Shown here: positions 1 to 6,111 of the stretch, one piece after another
How the letters are laid out: each line of letters begins with the position of its first letter
Numbering within the stretch: position 1 is the stretch's first letter
The notes under the pieces: model-generated
What the model was told of the DNA's origin: nothing
What the model saw: only the letters and a program-made list of their open reading frames with translations
Databases searched by the model: none
From: Aestuariivita sp964402685
GTDB taxonomy: Bacteria; Pseudomonadota; Alphaproteobacteria; Rhodobacterales; Rhodobacteraceae
DNA length: 10,907 bases
Assembly (NCBI GenBank): GCA_964402685.1
Contig: CAYODE010000123.1
Span: forward strand, 1 to 10,907
Direction: 5' to 3'
Translations under genes and position numbers: made by a program

Positions 1-9
1 GGGGGCGCT

Positions 10-240
10 GTGATCGATCCCTTGATTGAGGACCTGATCCGAGAAGAAGCGTGGTTTGCCAAGGTCGAACAGCGGAGCTTTGATCCCGACGACATGATTG
101 ATCACCTGCTGCAGGTTTTGCGAGAGGAGCTAAGCACCATTCGAATGGAGATGCCTGACGGGGCGGTCGAGGACCTGGAAAAGATTGTCGTTCACGGCTT
201 GGGCTACCCGGAAAGCAAGTTGAACCTATTGGGCCTGTGA
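10..240 (+). CDS. Small acidic hypothetical protein (possibly the 3' part of a longer gene)
   Basis: A 76-residue reading frame starting with GTG at 10 and ending with TGA. I do not recognise the family. The product is acidic and predicted mainly helical, with a leucine- and glutamate-rich middle (about residues 27-60), no signal peptide and no membrane segment. A run of five G lies just before the GTG and could serve as a ribosome site. However, the frame is also open to the window edge (GGG GGC GCT), so the true start may lie outside the window. It converges on the aldolase gene, leaving only six bases between the two stop codons, and no terminator hairpin is visible there. It could be a small cytosolic protein or the tail of a larger one; function unknown. 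Confidence 0.45.
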   Translation: MIDPLIEDLIREEAWFAKVEQRSFDPDDMIDHLLQVLREELSTIRMEMPDGAVEDLEKIVVHGLGYPESKLNLLGL

Positions 241-246
241 TAGTCC

Positions 247-1164
247 CTAACGCGGGTCCTCTGCAGGATAATGCCAATTCAGTTCAGTATTCAGCTGCTC
301 GCCAAGTTCCGCTGGGGCGTTGTCCATGGGTGGGCGCGTGTGCAGCCATGTTTCGTTCCCAGTCGCGGCGGCAAACATCGATTTCAGCGCGGGGATAAAG
401 CCCGCGTTCTGAACGGCGGTGCGATGTTTGACCATGCCGCTCTCCAGTTTCGCGCATGCCGCACTGTCACCGGCCTGCTGCGCATCAAAATACGCGCGGA
501 TCACTGAAGGGTTCGAATTGCACGTCGCTGAAATACACCCCGCGGCCCCTTCGGCCAGACCATGAACCAAATGCGTTTCCGAGGCTGGGAAAACCGACAC
601 TCCAGGTGCGGCGTCAATCACTGCCTTAGTGTTCTCCCAATTCCCGCTGCTGTCCTTGTAGGCCACAATGATATCCGGAAAGGCCGCGTTCAGTCGCGCG
701 GTCACGGTGAGCGAGATGGGAACACCAGACATCTGCGGAATGTGATAAAGGCAGATACGCAGTCTGTCAGAAGCCACACCTTCAATCAGGCGCGAGTAAT
801 AGGTGTAAAGCCCCTCATCCGATGTCGGGTAATAGAACGGTGGCAAAACCATCGATGCCGCGCAGCCCAAATCGGTGGCATGACGGGTCAGTGTGATGGT
901 GTCCGGCAATGCACAAAGGCCTGTGCCCGGCATCATTTGCGCGGCTGGAATCTTAGCATCCACCAACCGTTCCAGCATTTCCATGCGTTCGGACAGACCC
1001 ACGGCAACGGCCTCCCCGGTTGTCCCGAATGGTGAGAGGTAGTGAATGCCCGCCTGCAGAGAGTAGGTAGCATGATCCACATAGAGTCGGGTGGCAATGG
1101 TGCCGTCTCTATGGAACGGGGTCAGGATTGGAGAGACAACGCCGGTAAAGTCGGGATGCGCCAT
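247..1164 (-). CDS. DapA-superfamily class I aldolase/lyase, probably not a true dihydrodipicolinate synthase
   Basis: A 305-residue TIM-barrel enzyme of the DHDPS/N-acetylneuraminate lyase family, which forms a Schiff base between a lysine and a 2-keto acid in the cytosol. Visible features are the GTTGE loop (47-51), the catalytic Tyr140 in LYHIP, and the Schiff-base Lys170 in AYKDSSG. Full length fits the family (about 290-310). In E. coli DapA the segment after the catalytic Tyr reads NVPSRTG, with Arg138 binding the aspartate-semialdehyde carboxylate. Here it is HIPQMSG, with Met145 in that place. This argues against lysine biosynthesis and for another keto-acid aldolase or dehydratase, such as one acting on a sugar acid. 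The ATG at 1164 is preferred over a TTG at 1188 because AAGGAG lies 9 nt upstream. It is the last gene behind a LacI repressor and a DNA glycosylase gene, so repression by the LacI protein is plausible. Confidence 0.9.
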   Translation of the reverse strand: MAHPDFTGVVSPILTPFHRDGTIATRLYVDHATYSLQAGIHYLSPFGTTGEAVAVGLSERMEMLERLVDAKIPAAQMMPGTGLCALPDTITLTRHATDLGCAASMVLPPFYYPTSDEGLYTYYSRLIEGVASDRLRICLYHIPQMSGVPISLTVTARLNAAFPDIIVAYKDSSGNWENTKAVIDAAPGVSVFPASETHLVHGLAEGAAGCISATCNSNPSVIRAYFDAQQAGDSAACAKLESGMVKHRTAVQNAGFIPALKSMFAAATGNETWLHTRPPMDNAPAELGEQLNTELNWHYPAEDPR

Positions 1165-1173
1165 GTGCCGTGG

Positions 1174-1179
1174 CTCCTT
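1174..1179 (-). promoter_or_regulatory. Shine-Dalgarno of the DapA-like gene
   Basis: The minus strand reads AAGGAG, 9 nt before the ATG at 1164. It decides the start against the upstream in-frame TTG at 1188, which would add eight residues not typical of the family. Confidence 0.75.
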
Positions 1180-1227
1180 GTGTTGCAACGTGCTGACACT
1201 AACAGCCTGTGCATCAGGGGGAAGAGG

Positions 1228-2442
1228 TTACACGGCCTCTGCGACCCAGTTCGGTTCGAATTCGAAGCGGCTGACACCTGCCAGTCGTATGATGCGCTGC
1301 AATTCGGCTTCCAAACGCCTTGTGCGTGCATTCGACCAGCGCACGCCTCGCTCTGGCCACAGCTTGGTTACAATCAAAACATCCCGGTCCCGATGCGCCT
1401 TCATATCGACACGACCAATGATCCGATCGCGTTCCAAAAGTGGAAAAACGTAGTAGCCATACTTCCGTTTCGCTGCGGGCACAAAAATCTCGATCCGGTA
1501 CTCAAAACCAAACAAGCGTTCGGCTCGCTTTCGATCTCTTAGCACTGGGTCAAATGGACTGAGGACCCGCATCCGACCGGGCGTATCCGGCAACTCTGAG
1601 AGTTGGTCAATCAAATCCGGTTTGGCAAACACAGGCCGGCACGCGCCGTTGGCGCAGATGACCTCTACCTCAATAATCCGCCCGTCCTTCAGCGCTGTGG
1701 CACACCAGTCTTTTGCCTCGGCCGGACTGACCGTGTCCCAAAAGGCTGCCAATTCGCCCGAAGTCGCGAAACCCAATCGATCTATCGCTGCCTCGCAACA
1801 CCAGTCGATTGTTTCCTGTGTTTCCGGCCGAGCATTGGAGTGCAAAAGCGCCTGATCAATCACCCGCTCGGTCAGGTCGTAACGCTTTTGGAACCCTTGA
1901 CGGCCGACAACCGTCAGGGCACCGGATCGCCAGAGGTATTCCAAAGCAGTTTTTGACGGATGCCAATCCCACCATCCGCCAGACGATTTCTTTTCATCTT
2001 TACCCAAGTCCGAGGAACTGACCGGCCCGTGATCGCGAATATGCGCCAGTACGTCGTCAAATCGGGCTTCGAATCCATCACGTCGCCAGTTGCGCCAGCG
2101 GCTTTTCAGAACATCCGCATCCCTTTGAAAGCGCAGATGCCAGTGTGGGTAAAACGCCATTGGGATCACTGCGGCATCATGGGTCCAATGCTCGAACAGG
2201 CCACGGTCTTTCTCATAAAGCCGCTGCAGGTGTCGGGGACGGTAACTGGGACGGCGCGCAAACAGGATCAAGTCGTGGGCGCGCGCAACCGTGTTGATGC
2301 TGTCCAGTTGAACAAACCCCAGATCTTCGATGACCCCTTGCAAATCGGCGCCCTTGCCCGGTCCGGTGGGTTGATCAGCCAACCCATGGCGATCCAAGAA
2401 TATACCGCGCGCGGTCTTGGTATCCAGCTGTGGGCGCGCCAT
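1228..2442 (-). CDS. YcaQ/AlkZ-like winged-helix DNA glycosylase (HTH_42 family)
   Basis: A 404-residue protein of the HTH_42 family, whose studied members (E. coli YcaQ, Streptomyces AlkZ) are base-excision glycosylases that unhook alkylated bases and interstrand crosslinks. The family's catalytic signature QxQ or QxD appears as QLD at 45-47 within GFVQLDSIN, so this protein is of the QxD (YcaQ) type. Other family-like blocks are HWTHDA (85-90), WWDWHPSK (157-164) and GRQGFQKRYDL (180-190). Length is close to that of E. coli YcaQ (about 410). The ATG at 2442 lies two bases past the lacI TGA; an in-frame TTG at 2448 would overlap that stop. There is no strong ribosome site, so translational coupling to lacI is likely. 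It is unusual for a DNA-repair enzyme to sit between a sugar-type repressor and an aldolase gene. The activity is inferred from motifs only. Confidence 0.88.
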   Translation of the reverse strand: MARPQLDTKTARGIFLDRHGLADQPTGPGKGADLQGVIEDLGFVQLDSINTVARAHDLILFARRPSYRPRHLQRLYEKDRGLFEHWTHDAAVIPMAFYPHWHLRFQRDADVLKSRWRNWRRDGFEARFDDVLAHIRDHGPVSSSDLGKDEKKSSGGWWDWHPSKTALEYLWRSGALTVVGRQGFQKRYDLTERVIDQALLHSNARPETQETIDWCCEAAIDRLGFATSGELAAFWDTVSPAEAKDWCATALKDGRIIEVEVICANGACRPVFAKPDLIDQLSELPDTPGRMRVLSPFDPVLRDRKRAERLFGFEYRIEIFVPAAKRKYGYYVFPLLERDRIIGRVDMKAHRDRDVLIVTKLWPERGVRWSNARTRRLEAELQRIIRLAGVSRFEFEPNWVAEAV

Positions 2443-2444
2443 CT

Positions 2445-3470
2445 TCAACGGCGGCGCAGCGTATCGCCGTAGCTAATCGTGGGAGAGAGGGTGACGATCT
2501 TTTCCAGATCCCCGTCGGGGTTTTCAAGCTGTGCCGCGACGATCTCGGCGGCCTTGCGTCCGATCTCAATCCGGCACGCATCCATCGTGGCTAGCTTGCG
2601 TGGCAATCCTTGCAGTAACTCAACCCCGTTAAACCCTGCCAACCCGATCTGACCCGGCACATCAATGCCCTGCTCAATCAAGTAGAGCAATCCACCGGCA
2701 CCGATCAGATCGTTCGAATAATACAGGAAGTCCAGCTCTGGAGACCGTTCCAGCATCTCTTCCGTCATCTCACGCCCCTTGGCCAGCGCTGAGCCACCGG
2801 AGTAAAACGCGCGATCCTCGATTTCCACTCCGGATTTCGCCAACTGTTCCGTGAAGCCTTCAAAGCGCTTCCGCGCTCGATGATCCAAAGGCATCTTCGT
2901 GCCCATAAAGCCAATGTGACGATATCCGGCCTTGAGAATGGCTTTTGCCATTTCTCTCCCTGCGCGCCGGTGAGAGATGCCGACCATCGCGTCAATTGGA
3001 GTTCCGTCACTGTCCATGATCTCGACCACTGGAATGCCAGCTGCCTCCAGCATCGCCTTGGCCGCATCCGAATGCTCTAAGCCTGCAATGATTACACCCG
3101 AAGGTCGCCAGGAGAGCATTTCATAAAGAACCCGCTCTTCCTTTTCAGGCAGGTAGTCTGTGACGCCCACAACGGGTTGGAGCTCGGTATCTTCCAACAC
3201 TTGATTGACCCCAGTCAGCACTTCAGGGAACACCATGTTTGACAGGGACGGAATGATGACCGCCACCAAGTTGACCCTGCTCGAGGCCAATGCGCCCGCG
3301 ATCTTGTTTGGCACATACCCTAACTCTTTCGCCGCAGCGAGCACACGTTCGCGGGTAGCGTTCGAAACGTCGCCTCGATTGCGCAAGACACGGCTAACTG
3401 TCATCTCGGACACACCAGATGCTTCTGATACATCGCGCAAAGTCAAAGGGCGTTTCGGCTCGATTGTCAT
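2445..3470 (-). CDS. LacI/GntR-type transcriptional repressor
   Basis: A 341-residue LacI-family regulator. The N-terminal helix-turn-helix (about residues 9-31) includes LRDVSEASGVSEMTVSRVLR, followed by the hinge helix region (about 52-66, AGALASS). A periplasmic-binding-like effector domain fills the rest, with the family's typical IIPSLSN, GVIIAG, HIGFMG and AGFNG segments. The ATG at 3470 is chosen because GAAGGGG lies 6 nt upstream and the HTH begins at the usual distance from it; a longer form to 3536 would add 22 unrelated residues and run over the operator and promoter. It heads a three-gene minus-strand set with the glycosylase and the aldolase. The ligand is probably a sugar acid or a related small metabolite, judging from LacI family habits and the aldolase neighbour; this is inference. 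Confidence 0.93.
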   Translation of the reverse strand: MTIEPKRPLTLRDVSEASGVSEMTVSRVLRNRGDVSNATRERVLAAAKELGYVPNKIAGALASSRVNLVAVIIPSLSNMVFPEVLTGVNQVLEDTELQPVVGVTDYLPEKEERVLYEMLSWRPSGVIIAGLEHSDAAKAMLEAAGIPVVEIMDSDGTPIDAMVGISHRRAGREMAKAILKAGYRHIGFMGTKMPLDHRARKRFEGFTEQLAKSGVEIEDRAFYSGGSALAKGREMTEEMLERSPELDFLYYSNDLIGAGGLLYLIEQGIDVPGQIGLAGFNGVELLQGLPRKLATMDACRIEIGRKAAEIVAAQLENPDGDLEKIVTLSPTISYGDTLRRR

Positions 3471-3476
3471 GGGTGG

Positions 3477-3483
3477 CCCCTTC
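3477..3483 (-). promoter_or_regulatory. Shine-Dalgarno of the lacI-type gene
   Basis: The minus strand reads GAAGGGG, 6 nt before the ATG at 3470. It supports the shorter start over the longest open frame. Confidence 0.7.
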
Positions 3484-3502
3484 AGGCTTACATCGTTGAT
3501 TG

Positions 3503-3518
3503 TTGTTATCGCAAACAA
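3503..3518. promoter_or_regulatory. Candidate LacI-family operator
   Basis: TTGTTATCGCAAACAA is an imperfect palindrome: 5-bp perfect outer arms (TTGTT/AACAA) and a central CG, 12 of 16 positions symmetric. A palindrome of about 16 bp with a central CG is the classic form of LacI-family operators, and this one resembles GntR-type sites. It lies 32 bp upstream of the repressor start and covers the predicted -10, so autorepression is the natural reading. Confidence 0.6.
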
Positions 3519-3532
3519 GGTCCTCCGGGCAA
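3505..3532 (-). promoter_or_regulatory. Predicted sigma-70-type promoter of the lacI-type gene
   Basis: On the minus strand, TTGCCC (-35, 3532-3527) and GATAAC (-10, 3510-3505) are spaced by 16 bp; each matches the sigma-70 consensus at 4 of 6 positions. The -10 lies inside the candidate operator. This is a prediction from pattern only. Confidence 0.4.
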
Positions 3533-3586
3533 GCATGCAGGTCTACCGATGACAAGTGGCATTTGCGGGGGTAAGAAGACGACGGA

Positions 3587-3663
3587 GGCCCCGTGGCTCA
3601 ACTGGATAGAGCAGCCCCCTCCTAAGGGGCAGGTTGCAGGTTCGAATCCTGCCGGGGTCGCCA
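3587..3663 (+). tRNA. tRNA-Arg, anticodon CCT
   Basis: A complete 77-nt cloverleaf with an encoded CCA end. The acceptor arm GGCCCCG pairs with CGGGGTC (one G-U), followed by discriminator G3660 and CCA. The D arm is GCTC/GAGC, and the anticodon stem GCCCC/GGGGC holds the loop CTCCTAA, giving anticodon CCT (decodes AGG). The T arm is GCAGG/CCTGC with the loop TTCGAAT. It is transcribed away from the lacI-type gene. tRNA-Arg(CCT) genes are known integration targets of genomic islands; no integrase or repeated 3' end is visible in this window. Confidence 0.97.
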
Positions 3664-3928
3664 CAAGACCAAGTGTGACGTTCGGGCAAGAATGCCATTT
3701 GTCTATTCTACTTTGTGACATCCTCTCTCTAAGATGAAACGTCCTTAATGCTATTTGAGATATTCCTCGACGGCAGATCCGCCTAGAAATCTGTGTGCAA
3801 ACAACACAGTGGTCGTTGGTGCTGGCTGCGCGAAATGACTGCTCCGAGCCCGAAGTCATCTATGCGCCGTAGTGCCCAATAGTTGGCTATTAGGAACATT
3901 TTTCCCGGTGGGCGTATGAAAGTCCGTA

Positions 3929-4435
3929 CTACGCGTCCAAAGCATTAAACAAGAGACGTGCCGCGGCCAGTTTCCTCGCGATTTCACCACGTTCTAGACC
4001 GAGGATCTCGGCGGCTTCTGCGTAGGACAGCTCCTCCACATACACCAACAATACGGCAATCCTGAGATCAGTTTGAAGTTCAAGTATCGACTTGAGTGTT
4101 CTTAGACTTTGGGAATTGCTCCCCGGCAAACTTTCCATGAACACGTCAAGATATTGACCCTTCTCATCGGACGCTGTCTCGCCCTTCCAAAACCGATAGG
4201 CTTCTCTAAATACGGTAACACGGTAGCCTTGCCCGAATTGTCTATGGAAATCTGGCTCCACGCGCGTTTTCCAAAACACTTCGAGTAGAGACTTTGCCGA
4301 CGAGAAGTCGAGCTCAAGAACCAAGTACATTCGCTCGATCGAACGTAGAAATCGCGATGCTGAGACGCTTTGCGGTTCAGCTCTATGCATTGTCAGCTCA
4401 GAAGACCGGAGGGGTCGGCGTTGCCCGCCATCCAT
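3929..4435 (-). CDS. Small ECF-like sigma-70 family protein
   Basis: A 168-residue protein whose C-terminal part (about 115-163) is a sigma region 4 helix-turn-helix. The best block is VYVEELSYAEAAEILGL followed by RGEIARKLAAAR, matching the usual pattern 'LSY.EIAEILG...G.VKSRL..AR'. The N-terminal half (about 27-86) resembles a shortened or divergent region 2 (SSAKSLLEVFW, VFREAYRFWKGE), so promoter -10 recognition cannot be judged. PhyR-like sigma mimics share this fold, but no receiver domain follows. The start is uncertain: the ATG at 4435 gives the longest frame, an ATG at 4390 is also possible, and neither has a clear ribosome site. It is divergent from the LysR-type gene, the usual arrangement for a LysR target. 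The base composition is more AT-rich than in the metabolic genes. No anti-sigma gene is adjacent. Confidence 0.7.
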   Translation of the reverse strand: MDGGQRRPLRSSELTMHRAEPQSVSASRFLRSIERMYLVLELDFSSAKSLLEVFWKTRVEPDFHRQFGQGYRVTVFREAYRFWKGETASDEKGQYLDVFMESLPGSNSQSLRTLKSILELQTDLRIAVLLVYVEELSYAEAAEILGLERGEIARKLAAARLLFNALDA

Positions 4436-4491
4436 ACCGCTGTCAGACGTCCATTATCACGACTGATACCCGTCAATGGAGCGGAACTTCC

Positions 4492-4534
4492 TTCAAACGT
4501 CTTTTCCATAGCGGCGCTTCCCTAACGTTTTGAA
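4492..4534. promoter_or_regulatory. Inverted repeat in the divergent sigma/lysR intergenic region
   Basis: TTCAAACGT (4492-4500) and ACGTTTTGAA (4525-4534) are inverted copies that differ by one extra T. They lie 24 bp apart between the two divergent starts. This could be a regulator site for the pair, for example for the LysR protein; there is no evidence beyond position and symmetry. Confidence 0.3.
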
Positions 4535-4572
4535 GTCAAGCTAGGTGAATGATTTTTCCGTCATCAGTCGTA

Positions 4573-4593
4573 CATTTGACAACTCAGTGTGGA
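4573..4593 (+). repeat. 21-bp element, copy 1 (spans the LysR GTG start)
   Basis: It begins CATTTG and ends TCAGTGTGGA, and matches 19 of 21 bases at 5790-5810 in the same orientation. It includes TTGACA and the symmetric core TTGACAA. Weaker similarity extends leftward to GAATGAT (4547-4553). Confidence 0.7.
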
Positions 4594-5530
4594 CAAAATT
4601 ACAACACTTGAGATGAAGAAAGCCGCCGAAGTCGCATTCCTGAAAGTCGTGGAGCTTAGATCTATTCGAGCTGCCGCGCGTGCTTTGGGGCAAGATCCCT
4701 CTGGAATCTCGCGCAGGATCACACAATTGGAGCAAAGGCTCGGCACGCGGCTTGTCGACCGAAGAGGTAACGCCACCCATGTGACCGCTCAGGGTCAAGT
4801 TTATTTCGAGCGGCTATCCTCCATCATCAGCCAATTGGAAGCGTTAGACGCGGAAATCAGCGGCGAAAACCTGACACCAAGCGGACTTTTGCGCGTCACT
4901 TGCGCCATCGATTTTGGGCAGCAATTCGTGGCGGACTGGCTTTTGGAGTTCCGGCAGAAGTACCCCAACGTAGACTATGATCTCATGCTGGCCACTCCCC
5001 ATGCCGACATGAACCAGAACGCGATTGATGTGGCATTGCGCGTCGGCGAGCTTCCAGATTCTAGCCTGATCGCCCGCAAACTGGGCGATGTACGGTTGGG
5101 GCTTGTCGCCTCACCGGATTACTTGAGGCGCAAGGGGACACCTGAGCACCCCGAGGATCTTACACAGCATGATTTCGTCTTCTTCTCCCATACCAATCGC
5201 CAGCAACCGCTGGAGCTGGTTGATGCCGATGGTACGAGCGTAAAAGTGCGGCGATCCGGTGGCATTGCAATCAACGCCGTTCGTCCAGCTGTGAAGGCTG
5301 TTGCCGAAGGGCAGGGCATACATTTTGGTCCTCTTTGGGCCTTCGCGCCAAAGATCGCGAGCGGCGAGATTGTGACTGTATTGCCCGACTACTCCCATAA
5401 ACTCTTTCCGTTTTATGCAGTGCGCCAGCCATCAGTTGTCGTACCGGCGCGCATTTCGAGCTTCATAGATCATGTGAGCGAGAAAGTCCGGTCGGTTGAG
5501 GGTTTGGTGCCGGTTTCGCCAATGACGTGA
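4589..5530 (+). CDS. LysR-type transcriptional regulator
   Basis: A 313-residue LysR-family protein. The N-terminal winged HTH (about 13-72) contains SIRAAARALG, SGISRRITQLEQRLGTRL and a wing ending in THVTAQGQ. A linker helix follows (about 73-95), then the effector-binding domain (about 98-300), with SGLLRVT at its start and the family-typical IDVALRVGELPDSSLIARKL. The GTG at 4589 gives the common LysR opening MDKITTLE and is used here. An ATG at 4613 is possible, and neither has a clear Shine-Dalgarno. Compared with typical members, about seven extra residues (MKKAAEV region) separate MDKITTLE from the first HTH helix. The divergent sigma-like gene is the likeliest target; the ABC genes 580 bp downstream are a second candidate because of the shared 21-bp element. 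Confidence 0.92.
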   Translation: MDKITTLEMKKAAEVAFLKVVELRSIRAAARALGQDPSGISRRITQLEQRLGTRLVDRRGNATHVTAQGQVYFERLSSIISQLEALDAEISGENLTPSGLLRVTCAIDFGQQFVADWLLEFRQKYPNVDYDLMLATPHADMNQNAIDVALRVGELPDSSLIARKLGDVRLGLVASPDYLRRKGTPEHPEDLTQHDFVFFSHTNRQQPLELVDADGTSVKVRRSGGIAINAVRPAVKAVAEGQGIHFGPLWAFAPKIASGEIVTVLPDYSHKLFPFYAVRQPSVVVPARISSFIDHVSEKVRSVEGLVPVSPMT

Positions 5531-5756
5531 CGCTCGGACCAAAGAAGACAACGTCTGTTCATGCGAGCTTTTATTGCTGCACAGTTCCATTTTTCGGCTC
5601 TGTCCAGGGTTAAGTAAACGGATATTAAGCTTTGTTCGCATACTGGCGAGTACGTCTGATACCGCTTCTCGTAGCCGGCCCTGGATAACAACACATGCCA
5701 TTTTCGGGTCGATGTTCGTTTGAACTGACGGCTTAGGGGTTTTCAACGCGTCACAG

Positions 5757-5775
5757 CAACGAATGATAATCGTTG
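5757..5775. promoter_or_regulatory. Fur-box-like palindrome (alternatively a weak terminator hairpin)
   Basis: CAACGAATGATAATCGTTG has perfect 6-bp arms (CAACGA/TCGTTG) around ATGATAA. Set against the classical 19-bp Fur consensus it matches 13 positions, ten of them consecutive (AATGATAATC). It lies about 340 bp upstream of the ABC importer genes. It is followed by TTTT, so a weak intrinsic terminator for the LysR transcript is an alternative, although the stem is short and half AT. Confidence 0.4.
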
Positions 5776-5789
5776 TTTTAAACCAGCGA

Positions 5790-5810
5790 CATTTGCCAAG
5801 TCAGTGTGGA
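5790..5810 (+). repeat. 21-bp element, copy 2 (upstream of the ABC importer)
   Basis: It begins CATTTG and ends TCAGTGTGGA, matching 19 of 21 bases with 4573-4593. The core here is TTGCCAA, so the TTG-N-CAA symmetry is kept although the middle base differs. GAATGAT also recurs on its left at a similar distance (29 bp here, 26 bp in copy 1). Confidence 0.7.
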
Positions 5811-6100
5811 AGGACAACAGTTTGCGCCCGTTGTCGTCCAGGTTATGTCAGAGACCTGCATCGCAGCACCTTGGGAGCGGTACGTTGCGTCGACCTGGAT
5901 ATGCTTCGCTGCGGAAGCTGCTTCGGATCATCGCGAGAGCCTCAATCGGGTCCGCGGATCTGTTGATCGGTTCAAAAGAAATACTGTGCCAATAGCCCGC
6001 ACATGCAGCGTGTCTAAGAAACGGAGGTTTCAAAGAGGGTTCGTAAATCCATTACAAGACCGTCACAAAAACCACTTACCCGGGCAGCGATGCAAACCAT

Positions 6101-6105
6101 AGGGG
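6101..6105 (+). promoter_or_regulatory. Shine-Dalgarno of the binding-protein gene
   Basis: AGGGG lies 6 nt before the ATG at 6112 and fixes this start, which is followed directly by a signal peptide. Confidence 0.75.
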
Positions 6106-6111
6106 TGGACC

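Larger units (their letters stand above)
5531..6111. other. 581-bp stretch without a convincing gene
   Basis: Between the LysR stop and the binding-protein start I find no ORF with a recognisable domain. It holds a Fur-box-like palindrome (5757-5775), the second copy of the 21-bp element (5790-5810), an AT-richer tail, and the AGGGG ribosome site (6101-6105) of the next gene. A GTG-started frame at 5806-6102 ends 9 bases before the binding-protein ATG. Its first half has coding-like codons but no family likeness, and its second half is rich in rare-type codons (AGA, ATA, TTA). The stretch may be a long leader, a decayed gene, or both. Confidence 0.6.

Noticed and set aside
562..1035. Plus-strand open frame of 157 residues
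   Set aside because: It lies fully antisense inside the DapA-like gene, which has clear catalytic motifs; the opposite frame is a by-product of codon use.
1182..1189. GTTGCAAC palindrome upstream of the DapA-like gene as a second LacI site
   Set aside because: Only 8 bp, central GC instead of CG, and poor match to the operator at 3503-3518.
3506..3859. Minus-strand open frame of 117 residues containing AGFEPATCPLGGG
   Set aside because: This is the well-known false ORF made by reading antisense through a tRNA gene; it overlaps tRNA-Arg and the lacI promoter.
3886..3901. Hairpin AATAG-TTGG-CTATT as terminator of the sigma-like gene
   Set aside because: The stem is only five AT-rich pairs and there is no T-run on the minus-strand 3' side.
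5432..5746. Minus-strand 104-residue frame over the LysR 3' end
   Set aside because: It overlaps the end of the LysR gene, has no domain likeness and no ribosome site.
5806..6102. 98-residue GTG frame before the binding protein
   Set aside because: No recognisable family, weak start, and rare-type codons in the second half. Kept as a finding on the leader but not called as a gene.
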